Shown here: positions 38,094-46,055 of the stretch, piece by piece
Numbering within the stretch: position 1 is the first letter of the stretch
Layout of the letters: every line of letters starts with the position of its first letter
NCBI GenBank assembly: GCA_903824785.1
Contig: CAIJYD010000047.1
Coordinates: 17,544 to 81,543, forward strand
Source: an uncultured Bacteroidota bacterium
GTDB taxonomy: Bacteria; Bacteroidota; Bacteroidia; Bacteroidales; VadinHA17
Direction of reading: 5' to 3'
Length of the DNA stretch: 64,000 bases
Position numbers and translations under genes: made by a program
The notes under the pieces: generated by a model
Database searches by the model: none
Seen by the model: the letters and a program-made list of their open reading frames with translations, nothing else
Told to the model about the DNA's origin: nothing

Positions 38094-38803
38094 TTAAAAA
38101 TTTTTCAGCAAAAATGCATCCTGTGCTTCCTGCCTCCTCTTTGCTTCTTCTTCTGTTAAAACTTCAACCTTTCCTTCTTCTTCCTTATCCCAGGGGAATG
38201 GCCAAAGTTGTTGTGCTGTTCTGGCCCCTCCTTCAATTGGCTGGGTGTTCACAATGTATGTTGTTGCTGTGCGTATTAGTTCCGCTTTGCGCCTGAACCT
38301 GTCTGCCTCCATTTCAAAAAACCCTTCAATTGCATCAAAGAAGTCGCCGACCCTCATTTTGCCGAATCGCTCCGGCGTGTAATTCATGCAGCCTAATGCA
38401 ATGCGCCTGAAATAGCTGTAACAAAAACGCTCTGCATCTTCAGCGCTTAATGTTTTCTTCTGAAGAACACCCTCGGAAATCTCCCCTTCTCCGGGGGAGG
38501 ACTTTTTTTTTGTGCGCTGTTTTTACTCTGTGCAACAAGTATCTGGGTAAAAGCAACAATTCCCTCCATGCTTACAAGGCGACCAAACTCAAGCTCTGAA
38601 AGCTCAAACTCTTTCCCATCCATGGCTTCACCTTCAACAGCACAGCACCAGGCAATTGTTCTTAACAACTGCACATCAGCATTGCCTCCGATAAGTTTGT
38701 CAATATCAACGCCTGTCAGTAATATAAGATCTGCAGCAACGTTCCAGTTGAACTCAACACGCACCTTGCGGTCATTCGACAGAGTTAAATAATCAGCCCT
38801 CAT
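38094..38803 (-). CDS. tail assembly chaperone GT fusion (via -1 frameshift)
   Basis: Slippage by -1 on the nine-A run (38511–38503) joins the upstream 118-residue frame to a second frame without a stop: after SAQKK it reads KSSPGEGEISEGVLQKKTLS, then a T domain with ALGCMNYTPERFGKMRVGDFF and WPFPWD. The product is about 236 residues. Siphophages commonly make G and GT chaperones this way for tape-measure assembly. The T part could start at an ATG at 38387, but it is the known domain boundary that argues for the fusion. Confidence 0.75.
38447..38803 (-). CDS. tail assembly chaperone G (unshifted product)
   Basis: The 118-residue zero-frame protein between the tail tube and tape measure genes ends FPRVFFRRKH just past the slippery run. 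Position, length and the frameshift site match the G protein. It would be the major product. Confidence 0.75.
   Translation of the reverse strand: MRADYLTLSNDRKVRVEFNWNVAADLILLTGVDIDKLIGGNADVQLLRTIAWCCAVEGEAMDGKEFELSELEFGRLVSMEGIVAFTQILVAQSKNSAQKKSPPPEKGRFPRVFFRRKH
38503..38511 (-). promoter_or_regulatory. -1 ribosomal slippery site (nine A)
   Basis: In the zero frame the run reads CAA AAA AAA AGT; after -1 slippage the frame continues open into the T domain. A GC-rich segment just downstream (CCTCCCCCGGAGAAGGGG) could form a stimulatory hairpin. Confidence 0.7.
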
Positions 38804-38805
38804 AT

Positions 38806-39240
38806 TTATGCCGCAGTTACTCCGAATGTTACGCTTCCTTTTTTGGCTTTTGCCGATCCACTCCAGGTTCCCATTTCTTTCTTCGATCCGGCATCCTCAC
38901 TCCATTCACGAAGTGTAAGAGTTCCTGAAACAATTTTTTCACCTGCAGCCATACGTCCATAAACAAATGCTATTTCAGCCCCCACCGAAAGAGCGACCCT
39001 TAATTCTTCAAAATCCTCGTGCGATGCTGTCTCTCCTGCATCCTTTTCAATTGTCTTACCGCTGAGCTTCAGATCAGTGTCAAAATCAATGAAGTCGTCG
39101 GTCGGAACACCTGCATCCGCCTTAAGGCAAATCTCCTCGAAATTGGCTTTCAGTGAAAGACCGGTTGTCTCGAGCCCTTTAATCAATTTGGTACCCCACT
39201 TTAAAGTAAGCATGTACCCATAAATTTTTGTATCAGCCAT
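38806..39240 (-). CDS. major tail tube protein
   Basis: The 144-residue protein precedes the chaperone pair and follows the tail terminator gene, the standard tube position. Its strand-rich sequence (YGYMLTLKWGTKLIKGLETT, ...SGTLTLREWSEDAGSK) fits the tube fold. Confidence 0.75.
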   Translation of the reverse strand: MADTKIYGYMLTLKWGTKLIKGLETTGLSLKANFEEICLKADAGVPTDDFIDFDTDLKLSGKTIEKDAGETASHEDFEELRVALSVGAEIAFVYGRMAAGEKIVSGTLTLREWSEDAGSKKEMGTWSGSAKAKKGSVTFGVTAA

Positions 39241-39251
39241 TGTATTGAGTA

Positions 39252-39617
39252 TTAACGGTTTTTAGTATTTATTATAAACTGAATTATTTTCATATATAAG
39301 CGGCTCGATTCATCAAACCCCTGGTCAGATCCTTCGTACGATACTGTTTCAATAACAGTTCCGTGGCTGGTAGTTCCTTGTAACGATTCAAGTGCCGTTT
39401 TAATCGCCATTGTATTTGTCTCAACAAGGTCAGGTGTTTTATTAATAAGAGCTATTTCACAGTTCCATGTATATCCCGATATTCCTTCCTTAAGATATTC
39501 CGGAGTATCTTTTTCCGTATGAACACAAAACGGAGCCTCGGTATTTTCATCTGCGACCGATGAAAATGTATTTGGAATAATAACAGCCAGCGCTGCCTGT
39601 ATTGCTTCCCCTATCAT
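39252..39617 (-). CDS. tail terminator / completion protein (DUF3168-like)
   Basis: The 121-residue protein resembles DUF3168-type tail terminators: an N-terminal helix IGEAIQAALAVIIP, then alternating strands with YTWNCEIALINKTPD and a C-terminal SRLYMKIIQFIINTK strand. Its neighbours are the HK97 gp10-like and tube genes. It overlaps the upstream gene by 4 bp. Confidence 0.7.
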   Translation of the reverse strand: MIGEAIQAALAVIIPNTFSSVADENTEAPFCVHTEKDTPEYLKEGISGYTWNCEIALINKTPDLVETNTMAIKTALESLQGTTSHGTVIETVSYEGSDQGFDESSRLYMKIIQFIINTKNR

Positions 39618-40120
39618 GTTGCCCCGTATTTATCGCATAGTTTTAAAATTTGCCTTGCCCATTCCTTTTCAAGCTCTTTCTTTGCCCTTGCCGATGAACC
39701 ATTCCATGCCTTATCAATAAAAACATCAGGATGAATCCCTCCCTTTCTGTCTGCTGTCATTCTGTTCCGTTTCTTTACAAAATTATGCTCCGGAGATCTA
39801 TTGGCATAAGTGCCATAATTAAACCAGTATGCCAATTGAAAAGGATCCCACTTTTTGCCCCTGCTGTTAACATAAACCCCGTTCTTCGCATAAATACCAA
39901 CATTCAGAGCTAAAGCCCTTCGCGATGGTTTTATTTTTACAGCAGCTTTAACAGCTTTTATTCTTGAAGGAATAGCCTGGATAATAGCTTTACGAACCGG
40001 AATTGCAGCCTTTTTAAAACCTGCAATAATTGGCTTCCGATATCCCTCTTCAGGAAATTCCCTGAAGATCTTCAGAATCTCATCCGAGCCAACCAGAGTA
40101 TATTTAATAGTACCGTTCAT
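39614..40120 (-). CDS. HK97 gp10-like tail component
   Basis: The 168-residue basic protein has the gp10 pattern: a helix of FREFPEEGYRKPIIAGFKKAAIPVRKAI followed by a strand region, and a C-terminal helix AKKELEKEWARQILKLCDKY. It overlaps genes on both sides by 4 bp, which suggests coupled translation. Confidence 0.7.
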   Translation of the reverse strand: MNGTIKYTLVGSDEILKIFREFPEEGYRKPIIAGFKKAAIPVRKAIIQAIPSRIKAVKAAVKIKPSRRALALNVGIYAKNGVYVNSRGKKWDPFQLAYWFNYGTYANRSPEHNFVKKRNRMTADRKGGIHPDVFIDKAWNGSSARAKKELEKEWARQILKLCDKYGAT

Positions 40121-40437
40121 TCCATAACTTTTTCAACAAAAACGTCAAGGAATATTTTCCTCTCATCAGGAGTGATCGATAGAATATTGTATGAAACAGA
40201 ATTATCAATTATTCGCATAGTTTCATTTATTCCACTCTTGTAATGCACCTGGTACTTGTAATTATAAGGACTCACAAGTCTGTCATTGATATACTGCTCA
40301 TTCCCGCTTCCAACCTGCACCCTGTTTGCCCATGCATAAAATGAATGAACAAACAACTTCGACGCAGCTCCCATCCCGGTCTTCGTATTTACCGGAGTGC
40401 AGAACGAAACTTTTCTATCGAATGTACCAGGATTCAT
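40117..40437 (-). CDS. head–tail joining (head closure) protein
   Basis: The 106-residue protein starts MNPGTFDRKVSFCTPVNTKTG, the classic start of SPP1 gp16/HK97 gp7-like stoppers, with a beta-barrel pattern and YNILSITPDERKIFLDVFVEKV at the end. It lies between the connector and gp10-like genes. Confidence 0.78.
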   Translation of the reverse strand: MNPGTFDRKVSFCTPVNTKTGMGAASKLFVHSFYAWANRVQVGSGNEQYINDRLVSPYNYKYQVHYKSGINETMRIIDNSVSYNILSITPDERKIFLDVFVEKVME

Positions 40438-40439
40438 TT

Positions 40440-41024
40440 TTAAAATCTTTGCACCTTATAATCTTTTTCCTTTATCTCCGCAATGGTAGTTCTCAATCCT
40501 ATCCCGTGGTTTACTGTCGGGTTCTCCGGATGCAGATAACTCTCACAAGCCCTTAATACAACTGCCTGTTTTATATCAGCCGGAACATCAGCTGCTGTAG
40601 TCCATCCATTTGTGAACTCAATCTCAATAACATTCATTCTGCTGCAGTCAACAGAGAATGATTCCAGAAAACGGAGCCTTGCAGTAAGCTCTATACTATC
40701 GAGTTGGTATTTTGAAGGATCAAGAGTGCTTAACTCTGTAGCTCCCGGGGCCAGGTATTTAACTGAGGTTATTGCAGCCACTGGTCCTGCAGTAATTTCA
40801 ATCTCCCCGCCTTCAGGGTAAGCATCCATGTATAAGTAAAAAGTAGCACGGCAATACTGTCTGCCTGTTGCATTCTGCGAAGCCGTTATGGCATCCTTTA
40901 TCAGATCATTAAGCAAAGCATCTCTGTCAGTATCGATATCAGCTGTATCGATATGAACGTTTCGCTTAACATCATCAAGTGCAGCAGGAAATAGTACCGG
41001 AGCCGTTTTTACTTTATACCTCAT
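40440..41024 (-). CDS. head–tail connector protein (gp6-like adaptor)
   Basis: The 194-residue protein has the gp6/SPP1 gp15 pattern: DTDRDALLNDLIKDAITASQNATGRQY helix pair, middle strands, and VPADIKQAVVLRACESYLHPE near the C-terminus. It is the first of the connector genes after the capsid gene. Confidence 0.78.
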   Translation of the reverse strand: MRYKVKTAPVLFPAALDDVKRNVHIDTADIDTDRDALLNDLIKDAITASQNATGRQYCRATFYLYMDAYPEGGEIEITAGPVAAITSVKYLAPGATELSTLDPSKYQLDSIELTARLRFLESFSVDCSRMNVIEIEFTNGWTTAADVPADIKQAVVLRACESYLHPENPTVNHGIGLRTTIAEIKEKDYKVQRF

Positions 41025-41028
41025 GGTA

Positions 41029-41337
41029 TTATTTTTTGAAGTAAGCTTTAACCTTTTTTAGAGTTGTAGTGCTTATCCCTGCATCGAGCAGCGAATCACC
41101 GGCTTCCTGTATCTTTTCGATATTATCAAAGCCTGCATTGAATAATACATCTCTTCCTGGCAGATCCTCTGGAAGCGGATTAACCACTTTATCTTCGGCC
41201 TCAGGAACAGGAATTAAATAACCTTTATCCATGAGCTCCTTAGCTTTCTCAGCTATAACTGATCCTGTCTGTCCTTTGCTGTATGCATAGTCGCAATGAG
41301 CTTTAAGCCAGAACACCTTTACATAACCTTTATCCAT
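41029..41337 (-). CDS. small head-region protein, HhH-like C-terminus
   Basis: The 102-residue protein has a beta start (MDKGYVKVFWLKAHCDYAY) and a helical end (FNAGFDNIEKIQEAGDSLLDAGISTTTLKKV) resembling a helix-hairpin-helix. Located between capsid and connector genes; function unknown. Confidence 0.5.
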   Translation of the reverse strand: MDKGYVKVFWLKAHCDYAYSKGQTGSVIAEKAKELMDKGYLIPVPEAEDKVVNPLPEDLPGRDVLFNAGFDNIEKIQEAGDSLLDAGISTTTLKKVKAYFKK

Positions 41338-41421
41338 TTTCTTTTTTTTGTGGTTTTAAAAGAAACCCCCGCTCCCCTGACGAAGCGAGGGGATCTCCCT
41401 CTCAACCTAACCTATGAAAAA

Positions 41422-42693
41422 CTATGAATTACATAGAGCATCCTTCATTGCGCTGAATGAAGATGGATGTCCGAGATATGAATCCCAGAATGAGTTCAGA
41501 ACTATCCTTACCTTATTGGCAAGTGCCTGGCTGGTACTGTCAACAGTTACATCGATTATACCGAAGTTGGCAATTACAAGATCGCTCCAGTTACCGAATA
41601 TGATAGCGGAGCATGTGCCGGCCGCATTTCCTTTTGTAAGGTTGCCCGGAACCTGGGTTGTTACACCGGCTTTAAAACCATTAAGATTATCCTGTACATT
41701 AGGAGCCCAAACTCTTTCAGGATGTCCGGTTTCGATTGCAGTACTCTGCAGTTTCCACCTTGCCTTCGGGTTGGTTATAAATCCCAGGGCACCCATGTCT
41801 GCATCATCAATTGCAACCTCTTTCACAAGGGCAAGTATATGAGCAAGCGTAGGAGCAAGCCCGTCAGCACCGCCGGCAACATCACCAATATTGGTTGTTG
41901 CAAGCAAACCTGTTGGACCGTTTGTTGCGCCCTTAATGGCAGCGGCATCAATCTCAAGCTGCATGGCTTTTATAAACAATCCACGGATAAGATTCTCAAC
42001 AGAATATTCGCTCTGGAATATCAGCTGCTTTGAAATATCCTGGTAACATGCAAGCCTTTTAGCAGCTACAGCCACACTTTCGGTATCACTCCCTGCATCA
42101 GCTGCATTAGCTACTTCTGTTGCCCATGCTGCAGTTGCCTTGGTAGCTACCCGCGGAATACTCAGGTTACCCTTCAGTCCGCTTATTGTCTGAGCACCCA
42201 TCTGAACGCAAAGCATCTTTGCATAAAGAGCATCGATAAAACCAACCACGTTTGTCTGCACCAGCGGAGCAGTTGTGGTAAGAATATCAGCACGTTTCTT
42301 GTAACCACCCATCCTGAGGGCTACCGAAGGAATACCAAGGCCGTTAACAACCCCACCCTGTGCAGCCATCTCGCGGATTGCTTCCTCATGCATCTCTCTC
42401 TCCAAGCCATCAAGTTTGCCGTTAAGCAGTCCCTGAATAGCTCTTACAAATGAATACAATGAAAGATCCTTTGCTTCCTTGTCGCTCACCCTTTTGCCTT
42501 CGGCTTCTGCCTGCTGGCGGGCAATGTTCTCACGCGATTCCTCACGTTTTACTTCCTTGTCAAGATTTTTGATCTCAACATCAAGCTCGTCCCACCGTGT
42601 TTTTTCGGTTTCAACAAGCTCAGCCTTATTGGCTAAATTCCTCTGTTCAGCCTCTAAGGTTTCTTTTCTTCTTTTCAATTCAAGACTCTTCAC
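41422..42693 (-). CDS. major capsid protein, HK97 fold
   Basis: The 423-residue protein has an N-terminal coiled-coil delta domain (about residues 1–75, charged) likely removed by the prohead protease, then the capsid fold with IDALYAKMLCVQMGAQTISG, ATEVANAADAGSDTE and LLATTNIGDVAGGADGL. It follows portal and protease genes in the order of HK97-type phages. Confidence 0.88.
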   Translation of the reverse strand: MKSLELKRRKETLEAEQRNLANKAELVETEKTRWDELDVEIKNLDKEVKREESRENIARQQAEAEGKRVSDKEAKDLSLYSFVRAIQGLLNGKLDGLEREMHEEAIREMAAQGGVVNGLGIPSVALRMGGYKKRADILTTTAPLVQTNVVGFIDALYAKMLCVQMGAQTISGLKGNLSIPRVATKATAAWATEVANAADAGSDTESVAVAAKRLACYQDISKQLIFQSEYSVENLIRGLFIKAMQLEIDAAAIKGATNGPTGLLATTNIGDVAGGADGLAPTLAHILALVKEVAIDDADMGALGFITNPKARWKLQSTAIETGHPERVWAPNVQDNLNGFKAGVTTQVPGNLTKGNAAGTCSAIIFGNWSDLVIANFGIIDVTVDSTSQALANKVRIVLNSFWDSYLGHPSSFSAMKDALCNS

Positions 42694-42748
42694 CTTACTT
42701 TAATTTAAATTAAACACTCTATCGAATAGCCGTTAAAGGCTGTTATTC

Positions 42749-43513
42749 TTATTTCAAAAGTTTCTGCAGCCTGGCAATCTGATCCTTCTGTGCTGCAGTT
42801 TCCTTCAGCAGTTTCCTTACCTTGTCTGCATCGGTTTCTTTTATCTCCAGGTCCTTGCCATCGAGCAGGTCCATTATGTCACAAACTCTCATCTGCTCAA
42901 TCTGGCTCATGCGGAATTTTCCACCAAGCTCTTTGTATGCATACATAAAAGCCGAGTAACCTTCTTCACGCATCAAGCGCATCGACATTGCCCGCTTCCC
43001 TGCATCCGGGTTGCTGGGAATATTCACAATACTCCACTCAATAAGCTCCTGTCCTGCGAAGTAGTAAGTCTCATTATCCCTGCCCTCTGCTTCTTCACCA
43101 TCTCCAAACTTCCCTTCACCTGTTTCCCTGAACCCAACCGAAGTCCTGCTCAGCGATCCGAATAAAAGTTTCCTGAATATCTTCTCGGCAAGCAGGTTCA
43201 TATCAGCCGGTTCAAACTGAGCCGAAGCTGCAAGAACCGTATCACCCACATTGCGGGCAATATCAATCTGCACACTTTTGCCAATTACGTTATCCGGGTT
43301 AGGTTCCGAGCACAGTCCGCCTGAAAGATTATGCTGGTAAGCAACTATCGGATTCTTTCGGTAATTATCCAGCTGCCAGTTATCCTGGCTGAGCACCGTA
43401 CCGTGGCGATCTTTCTTATATGTCGAAAGGACGAACGGAAGAATCCTGCTCTCCTCTGCACCATCAGGAACATCGGCCCTGTATCCGAAACTGAATCTTT
43501 TATTACTTTTCAT
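42749..43513 (-). CDS. HK97-type prohead protease
   Basis: The 254-residue serine protease shows the expected His in NPIVAYQHN and catalytic Ser in FGSLSRTSVGF. It should trim the capsid delta domain during maturation. The C-terminal coiled coil (KVRKLLKETAAQKDQIARLQKLL) may scaffold the prohead. The start overlaps the portal stop by 4 bp. Confidence 0.85.
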   Translation of the reverse strand: MKSNKRFSFGYRADVPDGAEESRILPFVLSTYKKDRHGTVLSQDNWQLDNYRKNPIVAYQHNLSGGLCSEPNPDNVIGKSVQIDIARNVGDTVLAASAQFEPADMNLLAEKIFRKLLFGSLSRTSVGFRETGEGKFGDGEEAEGRDNETYYFAGQELIEWSIVNIPSNPDAGKRAMSMRLMREEGYSAFMYAYKELGGKFRMSQIEQMRVCDIMDLLDGKDLEIKETDADKVRKLLKETAAQKDQIARLQKLLK

Positions 43514-44760
43514 TTTGGTCCTGTATCTGGTTTTGCATTTTCATTACCAACTATATTTGCCGGAGTGTAAAACTTTTGCCCCGTTCCATCAGGTCTCGGG
43601 TTTTTATTCAGCAGTCCTCTTCCTTCATCCGGGCAAAGCACTCCACTCAGAACCATCTCCTTAATGTGCGATGTCACTGAAGCCAAATCGCCGCGTAACA
43701 TTCCATCAAGGTTATACCTGATGCGGATCTTTCCCTTTTCTTTTGGAAGCAAAAGCTTATCCTCCAGTTCAACTTCCTGCCTGCGTATAACCGGACGCAG
43801 TGAATATTTTACAAACTGCAGATCCTGGTGCTCAATATTTGAGAAGGTTGCCCTGGTTAAATCATAGAGCATGTGAGGAGGAAGATTAAACCACCTCGCT
43901 ATGTCAGTAATACTGAACTGTCTTGTCTCTAGGAACTGAGCTGATTCAGGTGAAATACCCAAAGCCTTATAAACAAGCCCATGCTCCAGAACTGGAGTCT
44001 CATGGTCACCTGCGTCACCTGAGTAAAAAGTATTCCATCTATCCTTAAAAGATGTAAAAGCTTTATCGCCCAAAACATTAGGAGTTTCGATAACCCCTTT
44101 TAAGTTTCCACCTTTCTTAAAGAATCTTGCACCGAATTTTTCAGCAGCGAGCCCGAGCCCTATATTATCCTTTGCCATTGCAATCGGATCCCTTCCCCAC
44201 AACCCCCTGCTTGTAAAAAGCTTATAATGAATAACCTCCTCTGAAAAGAACGTACCCACCACATCCATTTCCGGATCATTGATAATATAGAAAAGCCTGC
44301 CTTTACTTACCACAGGAGTAACTGTCGAAGGATGCACAGGCAACAGGTTTTCAGCTCTGCCGGTCCGGCGGTTGTCGATAACAGCCACACCGTTTCCCCA
44401 GCCCTGCAGCCAGTCGTTCATAAGCTCATGATATGTAAAATGATTCATTAGGGCATTAGGCTTCATCAGAAGCTCTTTCACCTCATGGTCAATCGATGTA
44501 CGGTTGCTCCCTTTCTCCTCATAAACCTCAATTGGCAGCGAAGCCGGAAGCTCGGAAAGTATTCTTCGTGCCAGCCACACTGCAGAAAATTTAAGTGAAG
44601 TTTCCTCGTTAACCACAACCCCCGATTCTGATATTCCCATCATGGAAGCAAACGAAGATTTCAGACCCTCGTTTGAGGTATCTGCCGCCCGCGCCTGTGT
44701 CTGCGGTTGGTCCTGTACCGGATTCATAAAAGCTTTTACACGCTCGCTGAACTTCGTCAT
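43510..44760 (-). CDS. portal protein, HK97 family
   Basis: The protein forms the dodecameric DNA gate. Visible family segments are SLKFSAVWLARRILSELPASLPIEVY, NHFTYHELMNDWLQGWGNGVAVI and FSNIEHQDLQFVKYSLRPVIRRQEVELEDKLL. The frame is open to a TTG at 44808, but the ATG at 44760 (MTKFSERVKAF) is preferred, giving about 416 residues. Confidence 0.87.
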   Translation of the reverse strand: MTKFSERVKAFMNPVQDQPQTQARAADTSNEGLKSSFASMMGISESGVVVNEETSLKFSAVWLARRILSELPASLPIEVYEEKGSNRTSIDHEVKELLMKPNALMNHFTYHELMNDWLQGWGNGVAVIDNRRTGRAENLLPVHPSTVTPVVSKGRLFYIINDPEMDVVGTFFSEEVIHYKLFTSRGLWGRDPIAMAKDNIGLGLAAEKFGARFFKKGGNLKGVIETPNVLGDKAFTSFKDRWNTFYSGDAGDHETPVLEHGLVYKALGISPESAQFLETRQFSITDIARWFNLPPHMLYDLTRATFSNIEHQDLQFVKYSLRPVIRRQEVELEDKLLLPKEKGKIRIRYNLDGMLRGDLASVTSHIKEMVLSGVLCPDEGRGLLNKNPRPDGTGQKFYTPANIVGNENAKPDTGPK

Positions 44761-44865
44761 CTCATCTTCATCAGTGTGAAAATTATTTCTTCTCAGTTGA
44801 TGAATCAAAGTTCTGCACCCGAAGCCGGTTAATTATGGAACAATGTTTACAGGAATTAAAACGGA

Positions 44866-44896
44866 ATAAAAAAACCCACTCAAACGCTGAGTGGGT
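44866..44896 (-). terminator. intrinsic terminator between packaging and head operons
   Basis: On the minus strand ACCCACTC (44896–44889) pairs with GAGTGGGT (44881–44874) around a 7-base loop, then runs into seven T. It separates the terminase-side genes from the portal operon, implying a separate late promoter in the ~105 bp before the portal gene. Confidence 0.8.
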
Positions 44897-44920
44897 GCGG
44901 AAATAAAAAAATGATCTTTA

Positions 44921-45193
44921 TTATTTTGGATGTCTTAATTTCCATTTTTTTAAAACATCAATGGCCATTTCAAAAACTCTGCTTGGCTCACTAAGATAAA
45001 ATTCATTGCTGATCATCATGGTAGATATTGCTTCAATATCTTTTATAGTCAACTCAAAACAATCCTGTGGAATTATAGGCTCATTAGGTATATTCTCAGT
45101 CCGTGCATAAAAATCATAATGAACTCCATTAATCTCCATTGACTTAATCAATTCAGGCCAAAATATTTTATCAGTAACTTTAAAATCCCTCAT
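44921..45193 (-). CDS. hypothetical phage protein (90 aa)
   Basis: The 90-residue protein (MRDFKVTDKIFWPELIKSME...) has a mixed alpha/beta pattern and no recognised family. It is the last gene before the terminator. Confidence 0.55.
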   Translation of the reverse strand: MRDFKVTDKIFWPELIKSMEINGVHYDFYARTENIPNEPIIPQDCFELTIKDIEAISTMMISNEFYLSEPSRVFEMAIDVLKKWKLRHPK

Positions 45194-45195
45194 AA

Positions 45196-45621
45196 TTAAT
45201 TATTAATTAAGTGTTTATATTTTTCAATTTCATCCGCAACAAACCACTGGTAACCACCGGCTTTTTTCCTCACATAAATATAACCATTGTTTTTATATTC
45301 TCTTCCCCTCATGCATGCCCTTATATTCCTATCACAAACAGCAATACCCTTTGCCTTCAGAATCTTTGCAGCATCAACAGCACTGGCAAATGCAGTAATC
45401 TTACCGTCCTTTATTCCCACAATCGGGATCCTGTTTAATCCTGGCAGAAGACAATTCCCTAGCTTCCTTCCAATCTCAAGGTTCTTAACCACCCTGCGTA
45501 TCTTCCTCCCATCCATCCACTCTTTCATGGGCACCCCCTTATTGAAAGGAATCAATCCCTTTTGAAATTTTCCGCTAATCCGTTTTGGCGGAGCTCCTAT
45601 ATTCAACTCGTAATTTTCCAT
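45196..45621 (-). CDS. NUMOD1-like putative DNA-binding protein
   Basis: The 141-residue basic protein has ITAFASAVDAAKILKAKGIA followed by RNIRACMRGREYKNNGYIYV, like the NUMOD1 helix-turn-helix used by homing endonucleases, but no HNH or GIY-YIG catalytic motif. It may be a remnant homing-nuclease accessory or a phage regulator. Confidence 0.45.
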   Translation of the reverse strand: MENYELNIGAPPKRISGKFQKGLIPFNKGVPMKEWMDGRKIRRVVKNLEIGRKLGNCLLPGLNRIPIVGIKDGKITAFASAVDAAKILKAKGIAVCDRNIRACMRGREYKNNGYIYVRKKAGGYQWFVADEIEKYKHLINN

Positions 45622-45629
45622 TGTTAGTT

Positions 45630-45803
45630 TTAATTACACTTATCAAAATCAAGTATGAATGAATGAAATGTCCTGAACAGCAATCTCATTTCTGTCATAT
45701 CGGGACATATAAAAGACTGAACGATTGTTGTGATACTGATCCATCCAAGACAGATCAAAAAGCAACAGATCAGAATTATTATTAAGTCATTGTCTTTTTT
45801 CAT
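45630..45803 (-). CDS. small single-pass membrane protein (57 aa)
   Basis: A 57-codon frame with one N-terminal membrane segment (about residues 7–30, IIILICCFLICLGWISITTI) fills the gap between two genes with only a few bp to spare on each side. Function unknown. Confidence 0.5.
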   Translation of the reverse strand: MKKDNDLIIILICCFLICLGWISITTIVQSFICPDMTEMRLLFRTFHSFILDFDKCN

Positions 45804-45805
45804 GG

Positions 45806-46051
45806 TCATTTATTTAATCTTTGCCTGAATGAATCATAACTGCTATACCTGAACTCTTTAAAGATGCTGTAGAACTTGTCATTAAGCTCATCAAACACAG
45901 CCTTCTCAGTTACCTTCGGGTTCTCCTTTCGCTTCAGAATAAGCTCCTCCCAGAACACTTCAATAAATCCCTGCCTGGTAAACATTCGGATAATTTGTAC
46001 ATCAACTTCAATTTTGCTAACCTGCGGTTTCTCATAGGGTTTTTTGGTCAT
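45806..46051 (-). CDS. hypothetical phage protein (81 aa)
   Basis: The 81 residues are mostly helical with many charges (WEELILKRKENPKVTEKAVFDELND). It lies 4 bp after the large terminase gene. No family recognised. Confidence 0.55.
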   Translation of the reverse strand: MTKKPYEKPQVSKIEVDVQIIRMFTRQGFIEVFWEELILKRKENPKVTEKAVFDELNDKFYSIFKEFRYSSYDSFRQRLNK

Positions 46052-46055
46052 TTAG

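Noticed and set aside
38503..38511. Nine-A run as a sequencing error that splits one gene
   Set aside because: Considered possible, but a slippery run at this exact place between G and T frames is the conserved siphophage arrangement, so a programmed frameshift is the better reading.
41360..41400. GC-rich hairpin after the capsid gene as a terminator
   Set aside because: The stem CCCCT/AGGGG is imperfect and a clean T-run does not follow directly; connector genes continue just downstream, so termination there would be unexpected.
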